A stretch of 64,000 bases of DNA, taken from Hevea brasiliensis. Lineage: Eukaryota > Streptophyta > Magnoliopsida > Malpighiales > Euphorbiaceae. A program made the translations under genes and the position numbers. This document shows, one piece after another, positions 49,875 through 61,013 of the stretch (its first letter is position 1; each line of letters starts with the position of its first letter). The notes beneath the pieces were generated by a model. That model was not told the origin of the DNA and made no database searches. It saw only the letters and a list, made by a program, of their open reading frames with translations. Location: positions 372,001 through 436,000 of the forward strand of contig NC_079502.1 in assembly GCF_030052815.1 (NCBI RefSeq). The letters run 5' to 3'.

Positions 49875-51060
49875 GTTGTGCATAAAAGACTTAGTCATGC
49901 TAGCATGCATGTGATTTCAAAACTTTTAAGATATGATCTTACTAAAGGTTTGCCAAAAATTAATTTTGAAAAAGATCATGTTTGCAAGCCTAGTTCTCTT
50001 GAAAAACAAATCAAAGTTTCTTTCAAACCAAAGATGTTGTTTCTACATCTAGACCTCTTGAGTTATTACATCTTGATTTGTTTGGTCTTATTACACCTCT
50101 AAGTCTTAGTGGTAAAGCATATGCTTTGGTCATAGTGGATGATTACACTAGCTATACATGGACATATTTTCTTGCATGCAAGGATGAAACTTTTGATGTA
50201 TTTACACCCTTTTACAAGAAAGTACAAAGTGAAAGAAGCTTAATCATTTCCTCCATTAGAAATGACCATGGGAGAGAGTTTAAAAAACAATCTTTTAATG
50301 AATTTTGTTCAAACAATGGTATTTTCCCTAACTTTTTGGCTTTTAGAACTCTACAACAAAATGGAGTTGTAGAGAGGAAAAATAAAACTTTATAAGAAAT
50401 GGCAAGAACAATGCTTTGTGAAAACAATCTTCTAAAATATTTTTGGGCAGAAGCCGTAAACACTGCTTGCTATATTTTGAATAGAGCAATAGTTATACCA
50501 ATTTTAAAGAAAACCTGCTATCAGTTGTGGAAAGATAGAAAGCCTAACATTTCTTACTTTCATGCATTTGGTTATAAGTATTACATTTTAAATAATAAGA
50601 AGGATAACCTCAAAAAGTTTGATGTGAAATTGGATGAGGGTATTTTTCTTGGATATTCCATACATAGTAAAGCCTATAGAGTCTTTAATAGGAGAATTTT
50701 GTTAGTTGAAGAAACTATTCATGTTGTGTTTGATAAAACTAACAACTTCTTGAAAAAAAAGATTATTTGTGATGATGATGAACTAAGTGGAACTTTTGGA
50801 ACAAAAAGGGATGAGACTCAAAAGTAACGAAGTCATCCTATTAATGAGCCTCAAAGTGCAAATGTGAATGGAATTGTCAATGAAAATGCAAATGAGAAAG
50901 ATCAAAAAGGTAATCAAGAAGTATAGCCCAATATTGAAGAGCTCCAAATTAATGAACCACATCATGATGACCTACCTCAAGAATGGAGATGTCATAGAGA
51001 TCATCCAAAGGAGGACATTATTGATAGCCCTTCACAAAAGATGATGACAAGAGCTCAACT
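49875..51060 (+). pseudogene. Copia-1 integrase, copy 2
   Basis: Resumes right after Athila-1. The pre-integrase motif KRLSHASMHVISKLL is followed by the core, with LVIVDDYTSYTWTYFL, SIRNDHGREFKKQSFNEFC and NGVVERKNKTL (catalytic-type D, D, E), then WAEAVNTACYILNRA and GIFLGYSIHSKAYRVFN. A frameshift near 50085, a TAA at 50393-50395 and a stop at 50825 break it. Copy 1 lacks everything between about 34803 and 50378 of this copy, apart from the Athila. Confidence 0.82.
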
Positions 51061-51769
51061 TTGAAAATACTTTGGTAATTTTACATTTATTTCTCAATTA
51101 GAACCAAATTCTTATGATGAAGCTCAAAGTGATGAGAGTTGGATTCTTGCTATGCAAGAAGAACTCAATCAATTGGAGAGAAATAAAGTATGGAAACTTG
51201 TTCCTAGGTCTAGAAATCATTCTATCATTGGTACTAAATTTGTTTTAGGAACAAAATGGATGATAAAGGGCATGTTATTAGAAATAAGGCTAGACTAGTA
51301 GTTCAAGGATCCATTCAAGAGGAAGGTATTGATTTTGATGAGACCTTTGCTTCGGTTGCTAGAATTAAAGCTATTAGGATATTATGTGCATTTGAATGTT
51401 ATAAGAATTTTATGTTATAATAAATGGATGTTAAGAGTTCATTCTTGAATTGTTGTATTGATGAAGAAGTTTATGTTGAACAACCACCGGGTTTTGAAAG
51501 CTATGAATTTCCTGATCATGTTTATAAACTCACTAAGGCCTTATATAGATTGAAACAAGGCCCTAGAGTTTTGTATGAGAGGCTTAGTAAGTTTCTTTTA
51601 GAAAATGGTTTTCAAAGAGAAAAATTAACACACTTTTCACAAAGATACACAAATATGATATGCTTATTGTTCAAATTTATGTTGGTGACATTATTTTTGG
51701 TACTACTAATGCTTCTTTATGCAAAAGGTTCCCTAAGATGATGCAAAATGAATTTGAGATGAGTGTGAT
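51061..51769 (+). pseudogene. Copia-1 reverse transcriptase N-terminal part, copy 2
   Basis: Mirrors 8590-9324: EELNQLERNKVWKLV, then VKSSFLNCCIDEEVYVEQPPGFES and YRLKQGPRVLYERLSKFL. A base loss near 51630 shifts frame before the YVDD-type box. It stops at the solo LTR, and the continuation lies beyond the window. Confidence 0.8.
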
Positions 51770-52779
51770 TGTAACACCCCAATTTTAGAAATAATAATAA
51801 AGACTAATTTATAAAAGATTTAGGGAGAAAATTTTACTTTTTAATTAGACTTAAAAGTGGAATTTTAGAAGTTTGGGTGAAAAAGAAAATCTTGGAAAAG
51901 TTTAAGGACCGAAAGGGAATTATTTAAAACAATAATAATAATAATAAATGATTTTCTAGAATTGTGTTCCTCCACCATACCAGTGGGATAAGTGGCACAA
52001 TCTATTTGGAAGGAAAAAAAAAAACAATAATAGTAAATTGTAGATAAAGTCGAAGAGAGAGGGAGGAAGATATTTTTCTTCTCATTTCAAAAAAAAAAAA
52101 AAAAATCCTTTCTGCCATTCTTTTTCTAAGAAGTTCCATCTCCATTACTCTCATCTAAAGAACCATAGCTCTTTTCTTTCAAATTTCATTCTTTTCTTCC
52201 ATGGATTCATCCATGTTAAAGTTTAACTCCATCACTTTTAAGAGATTAAAGAACTGTAAAAGAACTAAGAAATTTTGGAATAAGAATTCTGATCTTTATT
52301 GCCCTAGAAATCAAAGATATATATAAAAAATTACAGCTAACAAATAGGTTCCTAATCAAGCTAAACTACCAAAATTGTATCAGAATCATACAACAAAAGG
52401 TAAGAACAGATATACACACAAAAATTCTTAAACAAATGCCCTAAATAAATGCAAAATAAGTGGCAGCTAACAGCTGCCTTTCCAATACCCCCCCCTTAAG
52501 TTGGAGCATGGAGATCTTGAATGCCCAACTTGCGAAGAAGAAAGTCAAATTGATCCTTTCCCAACGCCTTTGTGAAGATATCCACAGGTTGCATTGAACT
52601 ACATACATAATCTGTTCAAATGTTACCATTCAATATCTCATCACGGATAAAATGACAGTCCACTTCAATATGCTTGGTACATTCATGATAGACAGGATTA
52701 GCAGCTATATGCAGAGCTGCCTGACTATCACAATACAAATTCATAGGTTCAGTATGCGCCACACCAAGAGAATTCAATA

Positions 52780-53761
52780 ATCCTTTCAATCATTTAAGTT
52801 CACAAGTTGTAGTACTCATAGACCGATATTCAGCTTCCGCGGATGAGCGAGACACTGTCTGTTGCTTTTTAGTCTTCCACGAGATAGGGGATTCACCCAA
52901 AAGAACAAAATAACCAGTCAAATACAGGTCACAAAGGACAACTAGCCCAATCGTAATCACAAGAAGTGCACAATTTGAGATTACAATTGGCATGCGAATA
53001 TACCTCGACTGGATTTCCTTTCAAATAATGCACAACTCTAACAGCTACCTCCCAATGAGCTTGCTTCGGTTGTTGCATGAACTGAGCAAGAATATGCACA
53101 CAATAAGACAACTTGGGCCGAGTTATTGTTAGATAAATAAGCCGTCCCACCAGACGCCTATACTGAGCAGGGTCATCCACATCATCACTCTCGGTAAGGG
53201 CCAACTTGTGATTTTGTTCAAGAGGAGTTTTAGCCGGCTTGCAACCCAGTAATCCAACTTCTGAAATTACATCCAATGCATACTTACATTGACACAAGAA
53301 AATACCATTTGAGTTTCTAGCTACTTCAATCCCTAAGAAAAATTTCAGCTTTCCCAAGTCTTTCATATGAAAGCAATGACTCAAATAGTTCTTGAATTTT
53401 TGTACAGCGGAAACATCATTGCTGGAGATAATAAGGTCATCCACATAAACAAACACATTCAATTGAACAGTCCCAGCTCGAAAAGTGAACAAAGAGTAAT
53501 TTGAATATGATTGCTGGAATCCATAAGCTTTCAGAGATGCAGCCAATTTCGCAAACCAACATCTAGGTGCTTACCGCAAACCGTATAGAGATTTCCGGAG
53601 TTTACAAACCTTCCCTGGTGATTGAGAAGCAAATCTGGCGACATCTTCATGTAAACCTCTTCCTCCAAATCACCGTGTAAGAAAGCATTTTGGACATCCA
53701 TCTGATGGAGTTCCCAATTCTTTGCAGCCGCAATGGTAAGAAAGGTGCGCACAGTAACCAT
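52780..53761 (-). pseudogene. Copia-2 reverse transcriptase and RNase H
   Basis: From 53761 downward: [22 protein letters not shown], a shifted section near 53560, then VFVYVDDLIISSND (catalytic YVDD) and CFHMKDLGKLKFFLGIEVAR. The connection motif LVGRLIYLTITRPKLSY follows, and RNase H has [23 protein letters not shown] near 52800-52880. A frameshift near 52930 separates RNase H. RT core residues look preserved, but the polyprotein is broken. Confidence 0.88.
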
Positions 53762-54179
53762 TTTTGCTGTAGGAGCAGAAGTCTCCTAATAATCAATGCC
53801 TTCAACTTGATTATTTCCCAATATCACTAACCGTGCCTTGTATCGTTCAACACTTCCATCATAATTGTATTTAATTTTGTATACCCACTTACTTCCTATT
53901 GCTTTCTTCCCAAATGGTAGATTTTCAACTGTCCATGTACCATTATCCTCCAAAGCCTATATTTCTTTTCTCATAGCCGCTCTCCACCGTTCATCCTTAA
54001 CTACTTCTGCATAAGAGCTTGGTTCATGTGCTGTAGTAATGGCTGCCAAAAAACATCGGTGTTATGCAGAGAATTTATCATAACCCACATAATGTGCTAT
54101 AGAGTAAGGCGTACCTGAGGAATCAGATTGGGAAGGTGAGCATACCGAGGGGCTTGTTTTGATGGCGTTTGTCACATAA

Positions 54180-55836
54180 TCCTTCAAACGAACACTAGGT
54201 TGCTTGGCCCTTTATCCCCTACCTAGTTGCTCTTCAACAACTTCACCTCTATCCACTCCCTCACTGTTTTCATGGATCAATTCTTCCGTTTCAGGATTCA
54301 CCTCACTTTCTCTACCCACACTTTCATCGTGCTCCTTTCCTAAGTTGTTCTCTAAACCATCAACTTCATCACCCAACTCCTCAACTCCATTTTTAATGAG
54401 TTCATCACCCATTGTTTTCTCATTTGCATATGGAAATTCTGTTTCAGCGAATACCACGTCTCTTGATACAAAGTATTCTTTAGTTTCCAAATCATACAAT
54501 CTCCATCCCTTCTTTTCAAATGGATACCCAACAAAAGCACACCTACGACTTCTACTACTAAATTTATCTTTATCCCGATTCAGATTATACGCATAGCACA
54601 AACAACCGAAAACCCAAACGTGTTTGTAAGAAGGTAATTTCCCAAAGAGCATCTCATATGGGGTTTTACCATTTAATAACAAAGATGGAGTCCTATTAAT
54701 CAAATACCAGGCTGCAAGTACACATTCTCCTTTCCCCAAAATTCTATGGGTAAATTTGCTTGGAAACGCAAGGGTCTTGCCACATTAAGAATATGGTGAT
54801 GTTTTCTTTCCACTCGGCCATTTCGTTGAGGTGTTCCTACACAGGAAGTCTGATGCAACATCCCTTGTTCATCAAAATATTCTTTCAAGCACATAAATTC
54901 ACTTCCGACAATTTTCACATTTTTTTCAAATTGGCGTTTAACCATCACAATAAATTTCTTAAGAACACAAGCTACTTCTTGTTTTCCATTCAGCAAATAT
55001 ATCTAAATAGCACGAGAGTAATCATAAAAAATTGTTAAGAAGTAAATTGCTCCATAAGAAGTTGGGACTCTATAAGGTCCCCACAAATCACAATGTATCA
55101 ATTCAAAACAACCATCAGCTTTATTGTCACTAGAAAAGAAAATCTCTCTTATTTGCTTTGCTCTAAAACAAACTTCACAAGTTTTATTAGTTTTCCTAAC
55201 TATGCTACCAGCTTTTGGAATTAACTCTACCACTTTATAAGAAGGATGACCCATTCTCTTATGCCAAAGCTCAAAAGACCCCACATCAGCTACCTTGCAA
55301 GCATGTACCGATGTCACTCCCTTGAGAAAGTACAGCCCCTCGCGTTGCTCACCCAATCCAATCAGGTTCCTCGAATTTAGGCCCTGTATAGCACAAATTT
55401 TGTTAGTGAGTTGAATAACCAAATTTGAATCATTAAGTAGTTGTGATACAAAGATCAGATTGTAATTCAAATTTGGCACATAAAGGACTCGTTGCAATTT
55501 CAAGTCTCCTCCAAGCAACACAGTTCCTTCTTTCACCGCCAAGGTCTTTTCTCCATTAGGTAACTCGACTGAGCATGGCACAATGTCACGCAATTCACTA
55601 AAAAATGCCAACGTTCCTGTCATATGATGGGAAGCTCTTGTGTCAATAATCCAAGGAAATATCCTCTGCGTACCTGTCAGCCTCTCATTGCCACCATTCT
55701 GACAAGAATTTAACATGCCCAGCAAAGCAGTCCACTGCTCTTCATTTAATCCACTAAGACCCTTTCGATCTGAATCTGTCACAATTCCATGCCCACCATT
55801 AACTCCAGTTGCTTGTGTGGCATTGGCACGAGCCAC
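54180..55836 (-). pseudogene. Copia-2 protease and integrase
   Basis: The protease site reads WIIDTRASHHMTG near 55640: the usual DTGA has R for G, a likely inactivating change. Then come VLYVPNLNYNLIFVSQLL, ELWHKRMGHPSYKVVELIP (pre-integrase), CEVCFRAKQ and LIHCDLWGPYRVPTSYGA with the first catalytic D. After a stop near 55003 the frame resumes with CVGTPQRNGRVERKHHHIL (catalytic E), then YLINRTPSLLLNGKTPYEML and FVGYPFEKKGWRLYDLE. An acidic linker to RT ends at about 54212. Confidence 0.85.
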
Positions 55837-57595
55837 TCCTCCCTTGTCATGTCCTGCTCCATTGCCACGCTTTTGACCACCTCCTCGTCCAGCAATGGTC
55901 TATTACCACACCATTCTATATAACCTATCAGCTGGAAACAACTTTCAGCATCATGTCCCTCTTGGTTACAATTAGAAAAAATTGAGGATTTGTCTTTATC
56001 CCCCCCTGAATTTTGACTACCTGCTCGAATTGCAAAACTCATAGGATTGCCTCTTTCTTCCTTGGTTCGTGTCATAGTTTGCACCCGCTCTTGCTGAACA
56101 ACCATAGCATAGGCACGATTCAAATTGAGCAAGGGTTTAGTGCTCAAAATATTAGAGTGCACTGTTCCGTATCCTTCTTCATCCAAGCCCATCAAAAACT
56201 GATGAACTCTCTCTTCTTCACGCTTTCTGTAACACCCTAGGCAAATCCCACATCGGCAAAACACGGGAGAGATGCTGGGTTCATAAGTTGATAGTTCGTA
56301 ACCCCTAGTGATGCATTTTAAAATCGTGAGGGCTTCGGCCCAGAGCGGACAATATCACTAGTGGGCTGGCCCATTACATTTGTGGTATCAGAGCCGCTCC
56401 GCGTGCAACCTTGAACGATGGTGGGGCAAACCTCAGCGAGGACGCTGAGTCCCATAAGGGGGGTGGATTGTAACACCCTAGGCAAATCCCACATCGGCAA
56501 AACACGGGAGAGATGCTGGGTTCATAAGTTGGTGGTTCGTAACCCCTAGTGACGCATTTTAAAATCGTGAGGGCTTCGGCCTAAAGCGGACAATATCACT
56601 AGTGGGCCGGGCCATTACATTTGAAACAATGTGGGCCGGGCCATTACATTTGAAACAATGTAATGGCCCGGCCCACTAGTGATATTGTCCGCTTTAGGCC
56701 GAAGCCCTCACGATTTTAAAACGCGTCACTAGGGGTTACGAACCACCAACTTATGAACCCAGCATCTCTCCCGTGTTTTGCCGATGTGGGATTTGCCTAG
56801 GGTGTTACAATCCACCTCTTATGGGACTCGGCGCCTCACGAGGTTTGCCCCACCATCGTTCAAGGTTGCACGCGGAGCGACTCTGATACCACAAATGTAA
56901 TGGGCCAGCCCACTAGTGATATTGTCCGCTCTGGGCCGAAGCCCTCACGGTTTTAAAATGCGTCACTAGGGGTTATGAACCACCAACTTATAAACCCAGC
57001 ATCTCTCCCGTGTTTTGCCGATGTGGGATTTGCCTAGGGTGTTACACTTTCTTTCTAATTCAGTGGTAAGATTGCATCTGTAGCCTGCACAGATACACAC
57101 TGGTATCTAATCATAGTTGTTTATTTCATCCCATAATGTTTTGAGTCTTCCGAAAGAGGACACGATCAGTTGACCTTCCTGCCTATAATTCACTAGATCC
57201 GATCTCAGTTGTTGCATTCGTGGACCATTGCCAATCAAGAACCTCTGTTTAATATCCTCCCACAGATCCTTTACGTTCTCCATGTGAGAGATGGTCGAGC
57301 GAAGCATCGGTTCAATGGTGTTAAACACCCAAGAAACCAGCATAGAGTTAACTGTCCACCAATCTTCGAGTTTCAGTGAGTCATCTGCTGGTTTCTTGAC
57401 AGATCCATTAATAAAACCGTATTTCTTTTTGGCCCGCAATGCAGTTCGCATAGCTCGCGCCCATTCTTCATAATTCTCGCCCTTCAACTGAACTTGGGTA
57501 ATCAAGTTACCTGGGTTGTCATTCGAATTCAGTGTGTAAGAACTAGAAGTTTTCTTCCCTGATCCAGAACTCTCATTTTTCTTTTCATCAGCCAT
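55837..57595 (-). pseudogene. Copia-2 gag, split by TRIM dimer
   Basis: Starts at 57595 (MADEKKNESSGSGKKTSS), so the ATG touches the primer-binding site. N-terminal motifs are LITQVQLKGENYEEWARAM and the helical core LWEDIKQRFLIGNGPRMQQL and LKTLWDEINNY. The frame is interrupted at 56228-57046 and resumes with RVHQFLMGLDEEGYGTVHS and LNRAYAMVVQQER. The zinc knuckle near 55935-55975 reads FSNCNQEGHDAESC and has lost its first cysteine. Confidence 0.87.
56228..57046. mobile_element. Inverted TRIM dimer inserted in copia-2 gag
   Basis: Four 151-bp LTRs: two plus (56228-56378, 56469-56619) and two minus (56659-56809, 56896-57046). Each pair encloses about 90 bp of internal sequence with PBS TGGTATCAGAGCC (56383-56395 in the plus unit, complement near 56880-56892) and a purine tract (AAGGGGGGTGGAT) in the plus unit. 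A 39-bp middle piece repeats TGGGCCGGGCCATTACA plus TTTGAAACAAT. A single CTTTC duplication flanks the whole (56223-56227 and 57047-57051), so the dimer behaves as one insertion. It forms a large, near-perfect hairpin. Confidence 0.9.
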
Positions 57596-58267
57596 GGCTC
57601 TGATACCATGTAAAAGAACTAAGAAATTTTGGAATAAGAATTCTGATCTTTATTGCCCTAGAATCAAAGATATATATAAAAAATTACAGCTAACAAATAG
57701 GTTCCTAATCAAGCTAAACTACCAAAATTGTATCAGAATCATACAACAAAAGGTAAGAACAGATATGCACACAAAAATTCCTAAACAAATGCCCTAAATA
57801 AATGCAAAATAAGTAGCAGCTAACAGCTACCTTTCCAATAAGAACAAAAAAAAAAAAAATTTAAGGAGAATGGTGCCATACTTGTGTTGTCCTAGATGGA
57901 AGATATGGCAAACAAAATAAGAGAAAAAGTGTTTCAGCACTTCTCCATGAGATATTAGGTTTTTCTTAAGAAAGGTGAGTACCCAAACTTTAATTTTCTC
58001 TCTCAATATAGCATTGGGGATATTAACCTAGCATAGTTAGGTTTTGATACACATAATAAATCTGAAATGAGAATATTTTTACACTTTAATTAATCACAAC
58101 AGACACAAATTGCATTTGGAAAAATGTTTAAAACTAAATCCTCATCCTACAACTCCTTCCGCTTGTCTTTTTAAGAGAATACAAGAGTCTCCAAGGCTGG
58201 AAGGACTGAAAAGAGAGAGAAACATAGTCGAATCAGAGAGAGTATGTAACCACAGGGAAAATTGAGG

Positions 58268-58519
58268 CTACTTGCCAATATCATCTCCATCTCTAGCAAC
58301 CACCGTAAATGGGACAACAACTGCCTTGAATTTTCTCGCTTCATGTTCCATGTTAAGAATCTTGTTGTTGATCAAGTTATGGAGAGCAATTACATTTCGG
58401 ATCAGGGAAGAAGGATAGATAACCAACATCATATAATTGGTTTTAACAGTAAAAGCCTTGATTAAATTAGCTACATTGAGGTTTGGAAGTAGATTGAATA
58501 CATGCTGTAAATGGTACAA
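58268..58519 (-). pseudogene. RPN8: RPN8 C-terminal fragment, copy 2
   Basis: Same fragment as 10358-10588 ([29 protein letters not shown]), but small indels after NMEHE remove the original C-terminus and stop, and the frame runs on. Copy 1 keeps P at one site where this copy has the ancestral-looking L ([10 protein letters not shown]). Non-functional. Confidence 0.78.
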
Positions 58520-58768
58520 ATATGTGATATTTTAGAAAGGTAAAAGTTAGGGTATCTTTAAAATACTCTGTATATAAGTGATATTTTAGAGATCCTAATA
58601 GCCTTAAATTGGGTATGATATTGATAGGTTAAATCAATTTAATTTATTTTTATGGTTTATAAGGTTAGGAAAAAAAATATTAATTACAAATATGTGCCAA
58701 TAAAAATAATAATGTGTGGGTTTTAGAGCATCTCATTTGATAATTATGGGTAGTTGTGCGGGTAACTC

Positions 58769-60391
58769 TGATGTGGCCCAACCGCAAGTGCATGGGTCGT
58801 ACAAGTAATACAGTAAAGATATCGTTCCCACGAGGAGTTGAGTTAATGATTGAATTTTTGATATAAAAGTTGACTAAATCGAAGTATTTTTTGAAATTAA
58901 AGTAATAAATTGATGGGTATTGAGAATGTGAAATCTATATGTGCAAAATTAATATTCTATTCATCAATGTATTAATTAAACTAAAATTGCATCAAATTGA
59001 AATAAGCAAGTTCAAATATGGCAAGATTCTAAAATGGCAAGCAATTAAATTCAATTGAAAGTTAGCAATGATAAAAAGGCGATTCCGGAGTTCGGGATTT
59101 CATATTCGAGCTATTTTGGGATTTTAAATCGGTTATCCAATTTTGTGAAACTTATGGTTTTAAGGAGATTAATTCTTAAATCCTTTGAATACCCTTTCGA
59201 GTGAGACAAAGAGTGTCTTAATCAAACTAATCCTACTTTCGTGGAGTTAGAATTAATTAAGACCCATTAAGTTCTTTAATTAATCTGTGAATCCTCTTAA
59301 TCCTTAGTCTATTTCTAGATCTAAGTTAATTAAGTCCAATTCCTTGATTATCTATCACAAGGCCTTCTCCTTTCGGTGCTTCAACCATGGATTAAGAATA
59401 TTACTTAATGGGATCCTACACTAAGCATGTCATTAAGTACACAAGAAATGAATAAAACTCATTAAGACCACAAAATATGGATTAACCAATCAAAATCCAC
59501 AAAATATCTCAAATATTACAACCCTTACTCCAGAATCAAAATAAAACTACTCACTATCCATAATGTTTGCAAGAAATTCTAAGTTTATATGGAAATAAAG
59601 CTTTAATCTAAGCTAAGAAACAAGAAACTAAACACTAGAAATGTAGGAAAAATGTAAGGAAAGAAAGAAATCTGCAAATCTTAGTAGAAAATGGTGTGGA
59701 AGGTGAAAGTGACTCTTCAAATTCTGCCTCTCCTCTTCCTCTCCTTTTCTGCTCCTTGTCCCCCCTTCTAAAATGGGAAATGAGACTATTTATAGCATTT
59801 TTCTGACATGGAGCCCTAAAATGGTGTGTTCTAGGAGGAATTATCTGAGGGAATCTTCTGCCAGCTCATTAATGAAACCTTTATGGGACTGCATAAGTGG
59901 ACTGCATAAGTTATGCAGTCCCTTATGCAGTTTTTGGCTGGTTCTGGTTCACTTATGTGAAACTGCATGACTTGGTGCATAGGTTATGCACAATTCCGTG
60001 AGAGTGCATAAGGGAGGCGTGAATGTGCATAAGCTATGCAGTCTCCTTATGCACATTTCGGCAGGTATTGGAACAGTGATTTTTCTCCTTATGCAGATCT
60101 GCATAGCTTATGCGGCAAGTTATGCATAATTTGGTCAATGCATATTTCAGCTTGAAAACTTGTTTTTGACATCTATGGCTGTAGAAGTCACTCCTCAATG
60201 GCAAAATTTCTCTTCAGTCCTTTAAAAACACCATTTTTCCTTCAAAATAAAGTAAAAATTACAAATTAATCTAAAATCGACAATTATGAAAAACTAACTA
60301 AATAACTAATGAAATTAGCTAAAAATAACTAATAATAAAATAAAATGACTATGAAATTAGACCTAAATGACTATGCAAAATGTATGCATCA
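58769..60391 (-). repeat. Athila-2 3' LTR
   Basis: About 1,623 bp, ending TATGCATCA, followed by AATACCCCCAAACT (purine tract on the minus strand). It carries TGCATAAG words at 59888-60130 and a TATA-like CTATTTATAG at about 59787. Confidence 0.92.
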
Positions 60392-60407
60392 AATACCCCC
60401 AAACTTA

Positions 60408-60940
60408 AGCTTTTGCTTGTCCTCAAGCAAACTTTAGAATGTGATGCAAAATTTTTAGGGGTGCCTTATCCAAAGAGCTATGAAAATCACCTATTAAAGT
60501 AACTTAACACCCCTTTAGCCATACCAGCAATCCATATACCCATCCTTCAAAATGCAAAGAATTTAATGCTTATCCAAGCTTTCACCGCTTAGCCATCAAG
60601 TCAATTATCTTTCAAAATCCCCAAACCAACCAATCAAAATAGAGAGTCATGCTCAAAAGGAATTCTAAGACAATCAATAGCCAAAGTGTCTCTATATAGA
60701 ATGATGGAATTAAATGAATGAATGGATAATTTTTCAATCCCATACGCAAATTCCCTACTCCTATCTCCACTAATGTAGCAAATACTATCAAGAGATCAAA
60801 GGTCTTTTTAGGGATGTAATGGGGCCATGGGGTTCAAGATGAGGCTAAGAAGAAAAATGGGTAAAAAGGATTTAAAGCATGAGAATATTTCTAATCTTGA
60901 CAACATAAGGCCCATTTCTTATTTTTTTTTTCTTTTTTTT

Positions 60941-61013
<73 letters not shown>

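Larger units (their letters stand above)
52255..57840 (-). mobile_element. Copia-2 (Ty1/copia), full length, with TRIM insertion
   Basis: Length 5,586 bp including an 819-bp TRIM dimer, flanked by AGAAC (52250-52254 and 57841-57845). LTRs 52255-52487 and 57609-57840 (about 232 bp) are near-identical. In element orientation they start TATTGG and end TTTTACA, so both LTRs have TA...CA rather than TG...CA ends. PBS (complement of TGGCTCTGATACCA, tRNA-iMet 3' end) is at 57595-57608, directly beside the LTR. The purine tract (AAGGGGGG) lies beside the other LTR at about 52488-52497. Order on the minus strand is gag, protease, integrase, RT, RNase H. Confidence 0.93.
32393..58768 (+). mobile_element. 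Copia-1, copy 2, with nested insertions (3' part outside window)
   Basis: Same element as 5508-16030, at the same distance from SEO, starting with LTR 32393-32545 (153 bp) and a PBS-like ATTGGCATCAAAGC. It is split by Athila-1 (35257-49874). Its own 2.5-kb solo LTR (from 51770) is split by copia-2 (52255-57840) and again by Athila-2 (from 58769). The end of RT, RNase H, extra ORF and 3' LTR are beyond the window. Unlike copy 1 it keeps the protease and integrase regions. Confidence 0.88.
51770..58768. mobile_element. 2.5-kb solo LTR-like insertion, copy 2, split by copia-2
   Basis: Counterpart of 9325-11811, starting TGTAACACCCC after GTGAT (ATGAT in copy 1). It is interrupted by copia-2 at 52255 and resumes at 57841, with about 100 bases lost near 58005. 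It is interrupted again at 58769 by Athila-2, at the point equal to 10837 in copy 1. The remainder is outside the window. Confidence 0.8.
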
